Assembly: GCF_014397115.1 (NCBI RefSeq)
Contig: NZ_CP060720.1
Span: 388,001 to 452,000, forward strand
DNA from: Vagococcus carniphilus
GTDB lineage: Bacteria > Bacillota > Bacilli > Lactobacillales > Vagococcaceae
Direction: 5' to 3'
Length of the DNA stretch: 64,000 nt
In this document: positions 26,996 through 38,754 of the stretch, in pieces
Layout of the letters: each line of letters starts with the position of its first letter
How positions within the stretch are numbered: the stretch's first letter is position 1
Program-made: the position numbers and the translations under genes
The notes under the pieces: model-generated
The model's input: only the letters and a program-made list of their open reading frames with translations
What the model was told of the DNA's origin: nothing
Databases searched by the model: none

Positions 26996-27859
26996 TTAAG
27001 GATGTGACAAGTCATTATTTTTAAATAGTTTAATTTCTTTTTTTATAGGTATAGAGAGATTGTCATCATCTAAAATATTTAATAAATTTAGTCCTTTTTC
27101 TATTTCAGACTCGTTATTAAAAATAATTCCATATCGTATGGAAGCAGTTGCTATATAATCGATTCGTTTACTTTTATATGCTTTTTTTAAAGCGATTTTC
27201 ACAAATTTTTTAGCATATTCTAAATTATTTTCTAATAAAAAAAGCATTGTTAAATTTAAATAAATAGATATTTCCAAAACAATTATATTAGTAAAATTCT
27301 TGTATTTATCTAAAGTTTTTATTACTTGATCACTTATGTGAATATATGTATTAGGTTCAAAAAAATAGAGACAACAATTAATGATTTTCAAATCTAATAA
27401 CGTCCATGAATCAATATCAGATAGAATATTCCACACATCTGCTACATATATTTTTGAATGGCAATTTAATTTATTTTCACTTATGTTCAAATGTTTTAAT
27501 GCAAATAAAGTGTTCAAAATACATTGTACTGATTTACTATAATTTTCTTTTAGATATTCTTCACATAACACAATTAATTTTTCAATATTGTAATTATCAG
27601 CATTTGAAAAAAGTTGATTAAACAGTACGATGATCTCTTCTTTTCTTTTGTATGAATAATCATTTTTTATGTAGTTAAATTCTTCTACTGATATATCTAA
27701 AGAGTCTAGTAAAAAATGAAAATTAGTGGCTGACAAAGTTACCTTATTATTTTCAAATTTTGAAATAGTTGTTCTTGAAAGCTCTCCTTTAGATATTTCA
27801 TTTTGAGAAATGTTACGTGATTTCCTAATTGTTTTGAAAATTTGACCATCATCTATCAT
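26996..27859 (-). CDS. Rgg/MutR-family transcriptional regulator
   Basis: The 287-residue protein has an N-terminal XRE helix-turn-helix (about residues 7-62) in the Rgg/MutR form: IRKSRNISQNEISKGELS, then TISKFENNK and LDISVEEFNYI. The rest is Leu/Asn/Lys-rich helices, as in the peptide-binding TPR-like domain of Rgg proteins, and the length is the usual one. Rgg proteins sense short peptides and control adjacent genes. ATG 27859 has AAGGAGAG 8 bp upstream and is preferred over a GTG three codons earlier. Very AT-rich compared with its neighbours. It is divergent from a peptide-sized ORF and an MFS exporter. Confidence 0.82.
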   Translation of the reverse strand: MIDDGQIFKTIRKSRNISQNEISKGELSRTTISKFENNKVTLSATNFHFLLDSLDISVEEFNYIKNDYSYKRKEEIIVLFNQLFSNADNYNIEKLIVLCEEYLKENYSKSVQCILNTLFALKHLNISENKLNCHSKIYVADVWNILSDIDSWTLLDLKIINCCLYFFEPNTYIHISDQVIKTLDKYKNFTNIIVLEISIYLNLTMLFLLENNLEYAKKFVKIALKKAYKSKRIDYIATASIRYGIIFNNESEIEKGLNLLNILDDDNLSIPIKKEIKLFKNNDLSHP

Positions 27860-27962
27860 AGGAAACACTCTCCTTTTTTATGTGATTATAGTTTACACCT
27901 TAAGTTAATTGTTTCACAACATGTTTTAATTAATTTTATCTGAACAAGGAGAGGTAGTAAAT

Positions 27963-28064
27963 ATGTAGAAGAGTGAAGAGTTTTATTAAATTGATAGAAA
28001 TTATTACGAATGTAATGAATCTCAAAAAGATATATTAAATGAATGTAAAGTGGTGATTGTTTGA
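27963..28064 (+). pseudogene. Start-stop ORF or decayed small peptide gene before the MFS exporter
   Basis: A strong ribosome site (AAGGAGAGG) is followed by ATG at 27963 and at once TAG at 27966. Reading on in this frame there is one further stop (TAA, 27987), then 24 open codons (IDRNYYECNESQKDILNECK and four more) to a TGA at 28062 that overlaps the TTG start of the MFS gene. Both stops differ by one base from Lys codons. It may be a broken 33-codon peptide gene or a regulatory start-stop element. Confidence 0.4.
27973..28038 (+). CDS. Candidate short peptide (21 aa) divergent from the Rgg regulator
   Basis: A GTG-started frame of 21 codons begins MKSFIKLIEI and ends LKKIY, basic at both ends with a hydrophobic middle, resembling short hydrophobic peptide pheromones of Rgg systems. 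It overlaps the start-stop ORF in another frame. The weak point is the ribosome site: AAGGAGAGG is about 20 bp away, and only AGAAGA lies close to the GTG. Speculative. Confidence 0.25.
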   Translation: MKSFIKLIEIITNVMNLKKIY

Positions 28065-29278
28065 AAAATAAACTTTATATGCAGTGGAGGTCGTTAGAGT
28101 GGATTAGCCTATTAGGGGATAGCCTTTATTATCTGGCTTTATTGTCATATGCGAGTAAGTTATCTAATCCTTCTCTAGCAGTTATGATTGTCAGTATTTC
28201 TGAAACAATTCCTAATTTTTTTCAAATTTTATTAGGTGTTTTAGCTGATTCAACTAGGCAAAGAACTAAACGTTTTTTTCAATCTGGTATAGTCAGGGGA
28301 ATGATTTATGCCATAATTGGATTAATTATTATGTTTACAGATTCTATCTATGCCATTTTTTTTATAGGTATTTTAAATTCGGTAAGTGACCTATTTGGGA
28401 GATATGTTTCTTTATGTATTGATCCTTTTATAAAATTTATAGTTTCAGAAGAAAATTTGGAAAAAGCATTATCTATAAATTTTGTAGTTAGAAGTAGTAT
28501 TAGTATGTTTGCAAACTTTTTAGGAGTAATTCTTATTAGCATAGTAGGTATTTTTCAATTAGCTTTTATAAATGCGGCTACCTTTTTTATTGTATCAATA
28601 GGAATTAGTGTAATTCATCCTAAGTTAGAAAAAATAGAATTAGAAATTGAGTCTCAAAAGTATAATAGTGTAAAAGATGTCTTTTCTTATGTTATTTCAT
28701 CATTAAAAAAACTTCTTGAAATTAAGAAAATGAGAACTCTATTTATTATTGCAGCAGGGTTAAATAGTGTTGCTGTTACAATTGTTCCGATTAGTACGAT
28801 AGCTTTATCTTATAACTCTGAATATACAATTATTAATATTTCATTTTCTATAGCAATGATACAAGCTCTTATTATGGTTAGTGGTATTGTTGGTAGTTGG
28901 GTAGGTGCCAATTATCTAAAAAAAATACCTACAAAAACGCTATTATTCACATCATTCTTAGGTAACTTATTATATGTAGCAATGCTTTTTATAGATCAGT
29001 TATGGTTAGGTATAGTAGTGTTGTTAATGTCAATATTTACAACAAGTATATTTAATTTAAGATTTAGTTCAGAAATAATAAAAAGTACATCTGCCGAACA
29101 GATGGGAACAATTTATGCCTGTATGGATAGCTTTTTTCTAGTAGTTCCATCAATCATATCAATGATATTTATGGGAATAGCTAATATAAGTTTGGTCTGC
29201 TACATATTTGTAATTGCTATTTTTTGTTTGCTTTATATGCTATTTATACTAACTAAAGAAAAAAGCGTATATTTTTAG
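28061..29278 (+). CDS. MFS transporter
   Basis: The 405-residue major facilitator protein has 11-12 hydrophobic segments. It starts QWRSLEWISLLGDSLYYLAL, with the loop-2 motif GVLADSTRQRTKR near residue 62. MFS proteins of this group are often drug or peptide exporters; substrate not assignable. The TTG start at 28061 overlaps the TGA of the short upstream frame. Very AT-rich, Ile/Phe-heavy and rich in ATA codons compared with core genes, as are the Rgg gene and the next gene, suggesting acquisition as a unit. Confidence 0.85.
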   Translation: MKNKLYMQWRSLEWISLLGDSLYYLALLSYASKLSNPSLAVMIVSISETIPNFFQILLGVLADSTRQRTKRFFQSGIVRGMIYAIIGLIIMFTDSIYAIFFIGILNSVSDLFGRYVSLCIDPFIKFIVSEENLEKALSINFVVRSSISMFANFLGVILISIVGIFQLAFINAATFFIVSIGISVIHPKLEKIELEIESQKYNSVKDVFSYVISSLKKLLEIKKMRTLFIIAAGLNSVAVTIVPISTIALSYNSEYTIINISFSIAMIQALIMVSGIVGSWVGANYLKKIPTKTLLFTSFLGNLLYVAMLFIDQLWLGIVVLLMSIFTTSIFNLRFSSEIIKSTSAEQMGTIYACMDSFFLVVPSIISMIFMGIANISLVCYIFVIAIFCLLYMLFILTKEKSVYF

Positions 29279-29326
29279 TAAGGTTATTCATCTAGAGATT
29301 ATTTCCTCTATAAATACTTCTTAACT

Positions 29327-29410
29327 TTATTTAATTCTCATCAATCGTAAACTATTCAGAGTAATGATAACAGTGGCTCTTGTGTCATCAATGATAAAAA
29401 AGAAAAACTC
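29327..29410 (-). pseudogene. cadA: Remnant of a CadA-type heavy-metal P-type ATPase (C-terminal tail)
   Basis: On the reverse strand an 84-bp frame ends with IIDDTRATVIITLNSLRLMR plus Ile-Lys and a stop. This matches the C-terminal tail of cadmium-exporting P-type ATPases, where family members end in a GAT-x-LVALNSLRLMRVK pattern. In-frame stops lie just upstream (TAG TAG, next to 29410) and no other part of the gene is present. It is a fragment left after deletion. Confidence 0.65.
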
Positions 29411-29472
29411 CTACTAGGATGACATTTGAATGATATAATGAATAAAAGTAGTGTTTTAAGGAGGTAGAATAA

Positions 29473-29898
29473 GTGTACTCATTTAAAACAAATCCAAAGA
29501 ATAAAAGAAAAATTATTTTTCTAGCTATAATCTATTTGGTAATTATAATATTTTTTATCGACCCAATAACTGACAAAGGAGAATTATTAATAACTAGTAT
29601 TCTTTGTATCATGCCCTTTTTATTTCTCTATTTGGAAGGAAAAGCCACTTTCACTGTTACTGAGGATAGTTACATTTATAATTATTTTGGAGAAAAAATA
29701 TTTTCAAAAGATAAATATAAATTAAGAGCAGGTGGACTCACTGTAAGAGGTTTTGGTGATAAAGCTGAGACTTGTTACCAACTACGAATCATTCACAACG
29801 ATTCGTATGAAATGGCTCAGGAAATAAAAATGTCAATGGAATATACTGAATATACTAAACATTGTTTAGCGTTAAAAAGAATAGGTGAATTTAAATAG
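29473..29898 (+). CDS. Hypothetical membrane protein with two N-terminal helices, 141 aa
   Basis: No family was recognised. Two hydrophobic helices (about residues 13-30 and 38-55) are followed by a 85-residue soluble domain with alternating beta pattern (FTVTEDSYIYNYFGEKIFS), reminiscent of PH-like/YdbT-type domains. The GTG start at 29473 has a strong AAGGAGGT 7 bp upstream. It lies at the edge of the AT-rich patch, 30 bp before mtnN. Confidence 0.7.
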   Translation: MYSFKTNPKNKRKIIFLAIIYLVIIIFFIDPITDKGELLITSILCIMPFLFLYLEGKATFTVTEDSYIYNYFGEKIFSKDKYKLRAGGLTVRGFGDKAETCYQLRIIHNDSYEMAQEIKMSMEYTEYTKHCLALKRIGEFK

Positions 29899-29928
29899 TT
29901 AAGCTGATTAAGAGAAAGGAAAGTAAAG

Positions 29929-30606
29929 ATGAAAATAGGTGTTGTTACGGCTATGCCAATAGAGCTGGCTTATATTTTAGAGCAAGTGACGGTTAAAGAA
30001 GAGATAAAAATGAACCGTAATACTTTTTATGTAGCTGAATATGAAGGTAATGAATTAGTTATGGTAACAAGTGGTGTTAGTAAAACAAATGCTGTCACCT
30101 ATACACAAATGCTGATTGATCATTTTAAACCGGCTTGTGTGTTTAACTTGGGAATTGCTGGTGGCTTGAAACAAGGATTAAAACCAGCAGATATTGTGGT
30201 TGGTGAATTTTATAGCCATCATGATGTCAAAATTAACCAAATGGAAGAGCTATTTCCTTATATATCAAAATTTGAAACAAACGAATTGTTGTTAGATTTT
30301 GTATCAGAAAATATGGAAGAAGTCATTAAAGGTGGAATTGTTTCAGGGGAGCGTTTTGTAGAAAGTAATGAGCAAAGAGATCAAATTATTAGAGATTTTG
30401 AGGCTTCGGCAGTAGATATGGAATCAAGTGCAATTGCTCATTGTTGTTACATTAATCAATTACCATTTATGGCAATCAGAGGTATTTCTGATTTAGCAGA
30501 TGATAGTGCTAAAGATACCTATGATTTTAATGAAAAGTTTGTCAGTGATAAGGTAGGAAAATCTTTCTTGAAGATGATTGCTTTAAAGCAATTAAAAAGT
30601 GAATAG
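29929..30606 (+). CDS. mtnN: 5'-methylthioadenosine/S-adenosylhomocysteine nucleosidase
   Basis: MtnN removes adenine from methylthioadenosine and S-adenosylhomocysteine; the S-ribosylhomocysteine product feeds LuxS where present. It has 225 residues. Family motifs are GVVTAMPIELAYIL at the start, FNLGIAGGLKQGL near 75, VDMESSAIAHCCY near 163 (with the substrate-binding Met-Glu) and GISDLADD near 185 (with the catalytic Asp). It may be co-transcribed with the preceding small membrane protein and is followed by a strong terminator. Confidence 0.93.
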   Translation: MKIGVVTAMPIELAYILEQVTVKEEIKMNRNTFYVAEYEGNELVMVTSGVSKTNAVTYTQMLIDHFKPACVFNLGIAGGLKQGLKPADIVVGEFYSHHDVKINQMEELFPYISKFETNELLLDFVSENMEEVIKGGIVSGERFVESNEQRDQIIRDFEASAVDMESSAIAHCCYINQLPFMAIRGISDLADDSAKDTYDFNEKFVSDKVGKSFLKMIALKQLKSE

Positions 30607-30617
30607 AATATACAAAA

Positions 30618-30660
30618 AAACGGTATCACAGAAGCTTTCGTGATACCGTTTCTTTTTTTT
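30618..30660. terminator. Bidirectional terminator between mtnN and the AraC gene
   Basis: AAACGGTATCAC (30618-30629) pairs with GTGATACCGTTT (30640-30651) and is followed by T8; the A flank serves the other strand. Confidence 0.9.
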
Positions 30661-31516
30661 ATTCTTCTTTGTTAATAGGAATCCAAATTTCAGTGATGTG
30701 ATTCTCAGACATCGGATCCATATCTAATGGATAGGATTCAAACTCAGGTAAATTTTTAGGAGAGTAAGGTGTGCTTGGAAAGAAAGATTCATAAATTTCT
30801 TGATAGGTTGTTCTAATAGCGTCAGGGACTTTCCCTACAGCTTTAAAAATAACCCAATCAGTTTCTGGTAGTGTGATTGTTTCAAGATTTTCTTGTTTAG
30901 TTACTTCCGTCGCATTAACACCAATCAAGTAATTGTAAGCACCATTTTCGCCGGGTAAACAAATACCTAAAACTGTATTTGGACCTGAACTATCTTTTTC
31001 TTTAACGACTTGATCAAAAAGACTAGACTCATTGAATTTATCCCAAAATAAGGGGATTTTACTTTGACCTTCATCGACAGAAGTGTAGCTTTCTTTGATA
31101 CCTGTGACTAAAAATGATTCTTTTTTAATAATTTGATAATTCATTTCAGTTCCTCCTTTAATTTGAACGCGAATCGTAAGCTTTGGAAACAATGTTAATT
31201 GATTCATTGTTTTTCGAGCGTTAGAAGGTGAGATTTGGAATAATTGCTGAAAGGCTCTGCTGTAGCTTTCTGAAGACTGATAACCGTATTTGAAAGCAAT
31301 ATCTATAATTTTTGTGTCAGTTTCCTTCAAGTCATAAAAGGATTTGGAAAGGCGCCTTTTTCGAATGTACTCTCCTAGAGAAATACCTGACAAAACTGAA
31401 AAAATTTTTTGAAAATTAAATTCTGACATTTGAGAAAGCCGTTCTATTTCCTTCATATCAATGGTATCGGTTAAATGATCTTCAATGTAGTTGATTACTT
31501 TAGCAAACTCGTTCAT
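30659..31516 (-). CDS. AraC-family regulator with GyrI-like effector domain
   Basis: The 285-residue regulator has two helix-turn-helix motifs in the N-terminal 105 residues (YIEDHLTDTIDMKEIERLS; DIAFKYGYQSSESYSRAFQ), then a GyrI/SOUL-like small-molecule-binding domain from about residue 125. This N-HTH plus C-GyrI layout matches the Rob/YdeE type, which respond to amphipathic toxic compounds. The ligand is unknown. No obvious divergent target adjoins, so its regulon is unknown. Confidence 0.88.
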   Translation of the reverse strand: MNEFAKVINYIEDHLTDTIDMKEIERLSQMSEFNFQKIFSVLSGISLGEYIRKRRLSKSFYDLKETDTKIIDIAFKYGYQSSESYSRAFQQLFQISPSNARKTMNQLTLFPKLTIRVQIKGGTEMNYQIIKKESFLVTGIKESYTSVDEGQSKIPLFWDKFNESSLFDQVVKEKDSSGPNTVLGICLPGENGAYNYLIGVNATEVTKQENLETITLPETDWVIFKAVGKVPDAIRTTYQEIYESFFPSTPYSPKNLPEFESYPLDMDPMSENHITEIWIPINKEE

Positions 31517-31600
31517 AGTTGTTCCTCTCTTTCTTCTTGAGATTAGTCTATTCCTTTTTTAAAAGAGTTACTTGATGATTCTTGGCAATTTTTGTCGATT

Positions 31601-31633
31601 AAAAAAGAGGGCGACATAAGAAAAGTCACCCTC
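31601..31633 (-). terminator. Terminator of the 178-aa unknown gene
   Basis: On the reverse strand GAGGGTGAC pairs with GTCGCCCTC (31607-31615 and 31625-31633; one mismatch), followed by six T. Confidence 0.75.
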
Positions 31634-31649
31634 TATAAAATTCATTTTT

Positions 31650-32186
31650 TTATTTACTTTCGAAAACTTTTTTTTCAGGTAAAACATATTCACTTGCATC
31701 TTCATTATCAGCAAGTAATGCTTCGTTGAAATCATCGATACTTAAATCAATTTTTCTAGATAAATCAAATACACTATGTAGCACATCATGGAAGTACATT
31801 GAGTTACCTTGTTCAAAGTAAGCTTTGTATTCAGGTGATGTGTTGCTATGACCTGTTTCTTCTTGATATTTTTTAGCTTCTTCTAAGTAATAGTTGAAAT
31901 GTGCTTTTGTGTAATCTGCAAAGTGGTTAAAAATGTTAATGGCTAAAGAAAGATCTGTAAACCAAGTAGCATAATTTTTCTTAGCTAATCCACCTTGAAC
32001 TTCGATTAATTCAAAGTTTTCATTTCTTAAGTATTGAGTGATTAACATATCAATGTTTAAGCTAATCCCAGTATAAGAAACATCATCAAATTTAAATTCT
32101 TTTAAGTCTTCTAATTCTTTTAATAGGCTTTCAGGGGTAAAGTTACGATTTTCCAAACTTTTATACACTTTTTGTTGTTGAAACAT
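31650..32186 (-). CDS. Hypothetical protein, 178 aa, helical and acidic
   Basis: No family was recognised. It is soluble, acidic and rich in Tyr, Phe and Asn, probably all-helical, with no signal peptide or membrane segment. The ATG at 32186 follows GGAGGA by 7 bp and is preferred over an in-frame TTG five codons earlier that overlaps that ribosome site. A near-consensus promoter and its own terminator make it monocistronic, and it looks well expressed. Confidence 0.75.
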   Translation of the reverse strand: MFQQQKVYKSLENRNFTPESLLKELEDLKEFKFDDVSYTGISLNIDMLITQYLRNENFELIEVQGGLAKKNYATWFTDLSLAINIFNHFADYTKAHFNYYLEEAKKYQEETGHSNTSPEYKAYFEQGNSMYFHDVLHSVFDLSRKIDLSIDDFNEALLADNEDASEYVLPEKKVFESK

Positions 32187-32222
32187 GGACTTGTCCTCCA
32201 ATAATAGTATTTTTATACCTTT

Positions 32223-32251
32223 ATTATAAGCTATCAGCGCTAAAGTACCAA
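32223..32251 (-). promoter_or_regulatory. Strong promoter of the 178-aa unknown gene
   Basis: On the reverse strand TTGGTA (32246-32251), a 17-bp spacer and TATAAT (32223-32228). The spacer holds AGCGCT. Confidence 0.7.
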
Positions 32252-32270
32252 GACTAATTCTAAAAATAAA

Positions 32271-32294
32271 TGCTATTGTTAGCTGAAAATAGCA
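32271..32294 (-). terminator. Probable weak terminator after mntH
   Basis: On the reverse strand TGCTATT pairs with AATAGCA around a 10-base loop, followed by a T-rich run. Confidence 0.5.
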
Positions 32295-32309
32295 AAAATT
32301 AAGTGAATT

Positions 32310-33656
32310 TTAAAGAAAAGTAGAAATAATCAAGTAAATATTTAAAATAGTAAGGATGATTGAAATAGCCCAAGCTAAGATAGTTAAGAATTTTTTATTA
32401 GTGAAATCCCCCATTAGTTCCTTTTGACTTGTAAAGAGTGTTAAGGGAATAATAGAGATAGGAAGTGCAGCGCTCAAGAAAACTTGAGAATAAATCAATA
32501 ATTTTTCAACGACTTCCTCTGAATCACCAAATAAAATAATCGCAATCACAACAGGCGTAACAGCTAGTAATCTTGTGATTAGTCTTCTAGCCCATGTTGG
32601 AATATGAAGCTTGATAAAGCCTTCCATAATAATTTGTCCAGACAAAGTACCAGTGATAGTGGAATTTTGTCCAGAGGCAAGTAGGGCGACTGCAAAAAGA
32701 ACACTGAGTAGTGGAGAGGCGATGGCACCGACAATGGCTGAATCAGATAAAGCATGATACAAAGACCCCAGAGTAGATAAAGCTTCTCCGTGCCCAAAGA
32801 AAAGAGTTGCTCCTAAAGTAAGTAATAGACAATTAACGATAAAAGCAAAGAATAATTGAATATTAGAGTCCCATTTGGCAAATCTAATAGCTTCTTTGAT
32901 TTCAGCTGGATTATGACGGTCGTATTGTCTAGATTGGACAATAGAAGAGTGTAAATATAGATTATGTGGCATGACTGTAGCTCCAACAATACCAAGAGCA
33001 AGTAGTAACGCACTTTTATCTGTCACCACTTCTTTTTTTGGAATAAAGCCTTGAACTAATTCTGGTAAATTAGGTTGACCTAGAATAACTTCGTACATAA
33101 AAATAACAAAAATAGTAGCAATAAGCGTCATGACTATCGCTTCAATTTTTCTAAAGCCTAATTTGGTTAAAGTAAGTAATAGGAAGACATCTAAAACAGT
33201 AATGAATACGCCAACTAGAAGTGGAAAACCAAATAATAAATTTAGAGCAACAGCACTACCGATAACTTCGGCAATGTCAGTTGCCATAATAGCTAGTTCA
33301 TTAACTATCCATAGAAAAATACCCGTTTTTTTCTTTGTGTGAACACGTGTGGCTTGAGCTAAATCCATTCCAGTTACAATACCTAATTTTGCTGACATGT
33401 ATTGAAGCATCATAGCAATTAAGCTAGAGATTAGAATAACTGATAGTAAGAGATATCCAAATTGAGCGCCCCCAGCAATAGAGGTGACCCAATTACCTGG
33501 ATCCATATAGCCAACGGCAACAAGAGCACCAGGTCCTGAATAGGCAAGTAGTTTTTTTAGAAAACTAGCATTTTGAGGAATTGAAACAGAATTATTTATT
33601 TCAGGTAAACTTAAACCATTAAGCTTATCTTTTAATAAAGTTTGATGTTTGTTCAT
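32310..33656 (-). CDS. mntH: NRAMP-family Mn2+/H+ symporter MntH
   Basis: A 448-residue proton-coupled divalent-metal importer, probably Mn2+. The metal-binding motif [17 protein letters not shown] lies near residue 51 on helix 1, and [21 protein letters not shown] near 224 on helix 6 carries the conserved MPH. About 11 membrane helices are visible. The promoter has a perfect DtxR/MntR-type palindrome at the start point, so manganese or iron repression is expected. The ribosome site is AAGGAAGTG. Confidence 0.95.
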   Translation of the reverse strand: MNKHQTLLKDKLNGLSLPEINNSVSIPQNASFLKKLLAYSGPGALVAVGYMDPGNWVTSIAGGAQFGYLLLSVILISSLIAMMLQYMSAKLGIVTGMDLAQATRVHTKKKTGIFLWIVNELAIMATDIAEVIGSAVALNLLFGFPLLVGVFITVLDVFLLLTLTKLGFRKIEAIVMTLIATIFVIFMYEVILGQPNLPELVQGFIPKKEVVTDKSALLLALGIVGATVMPHNLYLHSSIVQSRQYDRHNPAEIKEAIRFAKWDSNIQLFFAFIVNCLLLTLGATLFFGHGEALSTLGSLYHALSDSAIVGAIASPLLSVLFAVALLASGQNSTITGTLSGQIIMEGFIKLHIPTWARRLITRLLAVTPVVIAIILFGDSEEVVEKLLIYSQVFLSAALPISIIPLTLFTSQKELMGDFTNKKFLTILAWAISIILTILNIYLIISTFL

Positions 33657-33673
33657 TGATAAGACACTTCCTT

Positions 33674-33689
33674 TTTAGGTCTACCTAAA
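33674..33689 (-). promoter_or_regulatory. DtxR/MntR-family operator at mntH
   Basis: TTTAGGTCTACCTAAA is a perfect 7-2-7 inverted repeat fitting the TTAGGTNNACCTAA pattern of DtxR-family metalloregulators (EfaR/MntR/SloR type). It abuts the mntH -10 and covers the likely transcription start. Confidence 0.8.
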
Positions 33690-33717
33690 TTGTATTTTTC
33701 ATTAGAAAAAATTGCAA
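33689..33717 (-). promoter_or_regulatory. mntH promoter
   Basis: On the reverse strand TTGCAA (33712-33717), a 17-bp spacer and TACAAT (33689-33694). Confidence 0.7.
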
Positions 33718-33792
33718 GTATTTAAACTTTGAGTTATTCGATTAATTAGGAGTATAATAAATGAAAATAAATGAGATAGGGAAGTGTGAGTT

Positions 33793-34062
33793 ATGTTCCA
33801 AGAAGAAAAAAATAGATTTGTATTAAAAGAAGAGGGAAAAGACGTTGCTGAGATTACTTGGCAAATGAAAGGTTTAAGACATATGGTAGTGGATCATACG
33901 TTTGTTGATTCAAGCCAAAGAGGAAAAGGTCTTGCTGAAAAATTGGTTTTAGCTGTAATTGAAAAAGCTAAAAAAGAAGATTTGAAAATTATACCAACGT
34001 GTTCTTATGTTGTGAGCTATTTTGATAAACATAAAGAATATAATGATTTAATAGCTAGATAA
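33793..34062 (+). CDS. Small GNAT-like N-acetyltransferase (NATD1/YjdJ type)
   Basis: The 89-residue protein is a minimal GNAT fold of the GCN5-related NATD1-type family (beta-strand ITWQMKGLRHMVVDHTFVDSSQRGKGLAEKLV, read in two pieces around the acetyl-CoA loop QRGKGLAEKL, then CSYVVSYFDKH). Such proteins bind acetyl-CoA but their substrates are mostly unknown. It is monocistronic. Confidence 0.85.
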   Translation: MFQEEKNRFVLKEEGKDVAEITWQMKGLRHMVVDHTFVDSSQRGKGLAEKLVLAVIEKAKKEDLKIIPTCSYVVSYFDKHKEYNDLIAR

Positions 34063-34077
34063 TTTTTTAGAAAATAA

Positions 34078-34105
34078 AAAAAGACCGTCCAAAGACAGCC
34101 TTAGC
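34078..34105 (-). terminator. Reverse-strand hairpin with T run between the small GNAT and metG
   Basis: On the reverse strand AAGGCTGTC, a TTTG loop, GACGGTCTT and seven T form a 9-bp stem with two G-U pairs. No reverse-strand gene ends here, so it may end a small RNA, or antisense read-through from metG-side transcription. A TATAAT on the same strand lies about 50 bp upstream, near 34155. Confidence 0.5.
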
Positions 34106-34214
34106 CTAAAATATGATGTATGAACACCACAAAATTAAATTATAGTGGATTATACTACAAAAAACAACCGAAAATTAAACAAACATCAATAAATTAATGA
34201 TTATCTAAAAAAAT

Positions 34215-34262
34215 AAGAGATACTTGCGGATACTTTTTAAAGTAACAAGTATTTCTTTTTTT
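34215..34262 (+). terminator. Hairpin terminator upstream of metG
   Basis: AAGAGATACTTG (34215-34226) pairs with CAAGTATTTCTT (34246-34257; one G-U) and is followed by a T run. The 34063-34359 gap has no T-box hallmark, so this probably ends the transcript of the upstream small GNAT gene. Confidence 0.65.
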
Positions 34263-34281
34263 GTTTTACTGAAAAAGGTAA

Positions 34282-36369
<2,088 letters not shown>

Positions 36370-36373
36370 TCAA

Positions 36374-36419
36374 AAAACGATTGAAAGATAAGCTTTTGTT
36401 CTTTCAGTCGTTTTCTTTT
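36374..36419 (+). terminator. Terminator after metG
   Basis: AAAACGATTGAAAGA (36374-36388) pairs with TCTTTCAGTCGTTTT (36400-36414; one G-U), then T-rich. Confidence 0.82.
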
Positions 36420-36451
36420 GTGTTAAACTAAAGAAGATTGGAGTGAAACAA

Positions 36452-37221
36452 ATGATATTTGATACTCATACCCATTTGAACGTAGAACAATTTAAAGATG
36501 AAATTCCAGAAGTAATAGAAAGAGCAAAAGAACTTGGTGTAACTGAAATGGCGGTTGTAGGGTTTGATACCCCAACAATAGATAAATCATTAGAACTTAG
36601 TCAGACTTATAAAGATATTTATAGTATTATCGGCTGGCATCCAACAGAAGCGGGTAGTTATACGAAAGAAATTGAATCACGTTTACAATATCAATTAGAA
36701 GAAGAAAAAGTTGTCGCATTAGGTGAGATTGGTCTAGATTATTATTGGATGGAAGATCCTAAAGAAGTTCAAGATAAAATATTTAGAAGACAAATTGCAA
36801 TTGCAAAAGAGATGAATTTACCGATTAGTATTCATACGAGAGATGCGATTGAAGATACATACAAAATTTTAAAAGAAGAAAAAATTCATGATATCGGTGG
36901 CATTATGCATAGCTTCAGCGGAGACGGTGAGTGGGCAAAACGCTTTTTAGACCTAGGTATGCACATTTCTTTTAGTGGTGTTTTAACCTTTAAAAAAGCA
37001 TTTGAAGTTCATGAGGCAGCTGGGATTGTACCAATGGATAGATTACTAGTTGAAACTGACGCACCATACTTAGCGCCAATGCCATACCGTGGTAAGCGAA
37101 ACGAGCCAGGATACACACGATATGTTGTTGAAAGAATGGCTGAAATAAGAGAGCTTCCTGTTGAGCAAGTGGCTGAAATAACCCGAAATAACGCTCACCG
37201 ATTATTTAGGATTGGTGAATA

Positions 37222-37222
<1 letters not shown>
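36452..37222 (+). CDS. tatD: TatD-family metal-dependent deoxyribonuclease
   Basis: A 256-residue amidohydrolase-fold nuclease (YabD in Bacillus), thought to act on DNA 3' ends. Metal ligands are H in DTHTHLN at the start, E in [11 protein letters not shown] near 93, H in SIHTRDA, H in IMHSFSGD and D in [12 protein letters not shown] near 203. The ATG at 36452 has GGAG 8 bp upstream and gives the usual IFDTHTHLN start; an upstream GTG overlaps that site. It overlaps rnmV by one base. Confidence 0.93.
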
Positions 37223-38677
<1,455 letters not shown>

Positions 38678-38697
38678 TATTTATAAAAAAACGTTCG

Positions 38698-38726
38698 TTG
38701 ACATTTCTCTGTGAATTCGATATCAT
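38698..38726 (+). promoter_or_regulatory. Strong promoter of the ECF S-component gene
   Basis: A consensus TTGACA (38698-38703), a 17-bp spacer and TATCAT (38721-38726). Confidence 0.75.
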
Positions 38727-38754
38727 AGTGAAAAAGATGTTGGGGATGAATTAG

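Noticed and set aside
27406-27621. Forward frame of 71 codons inside the Rgg gene
   Set aside because: Overlaps the regulator on the other strand, lacks a ribosome site and has no family features.
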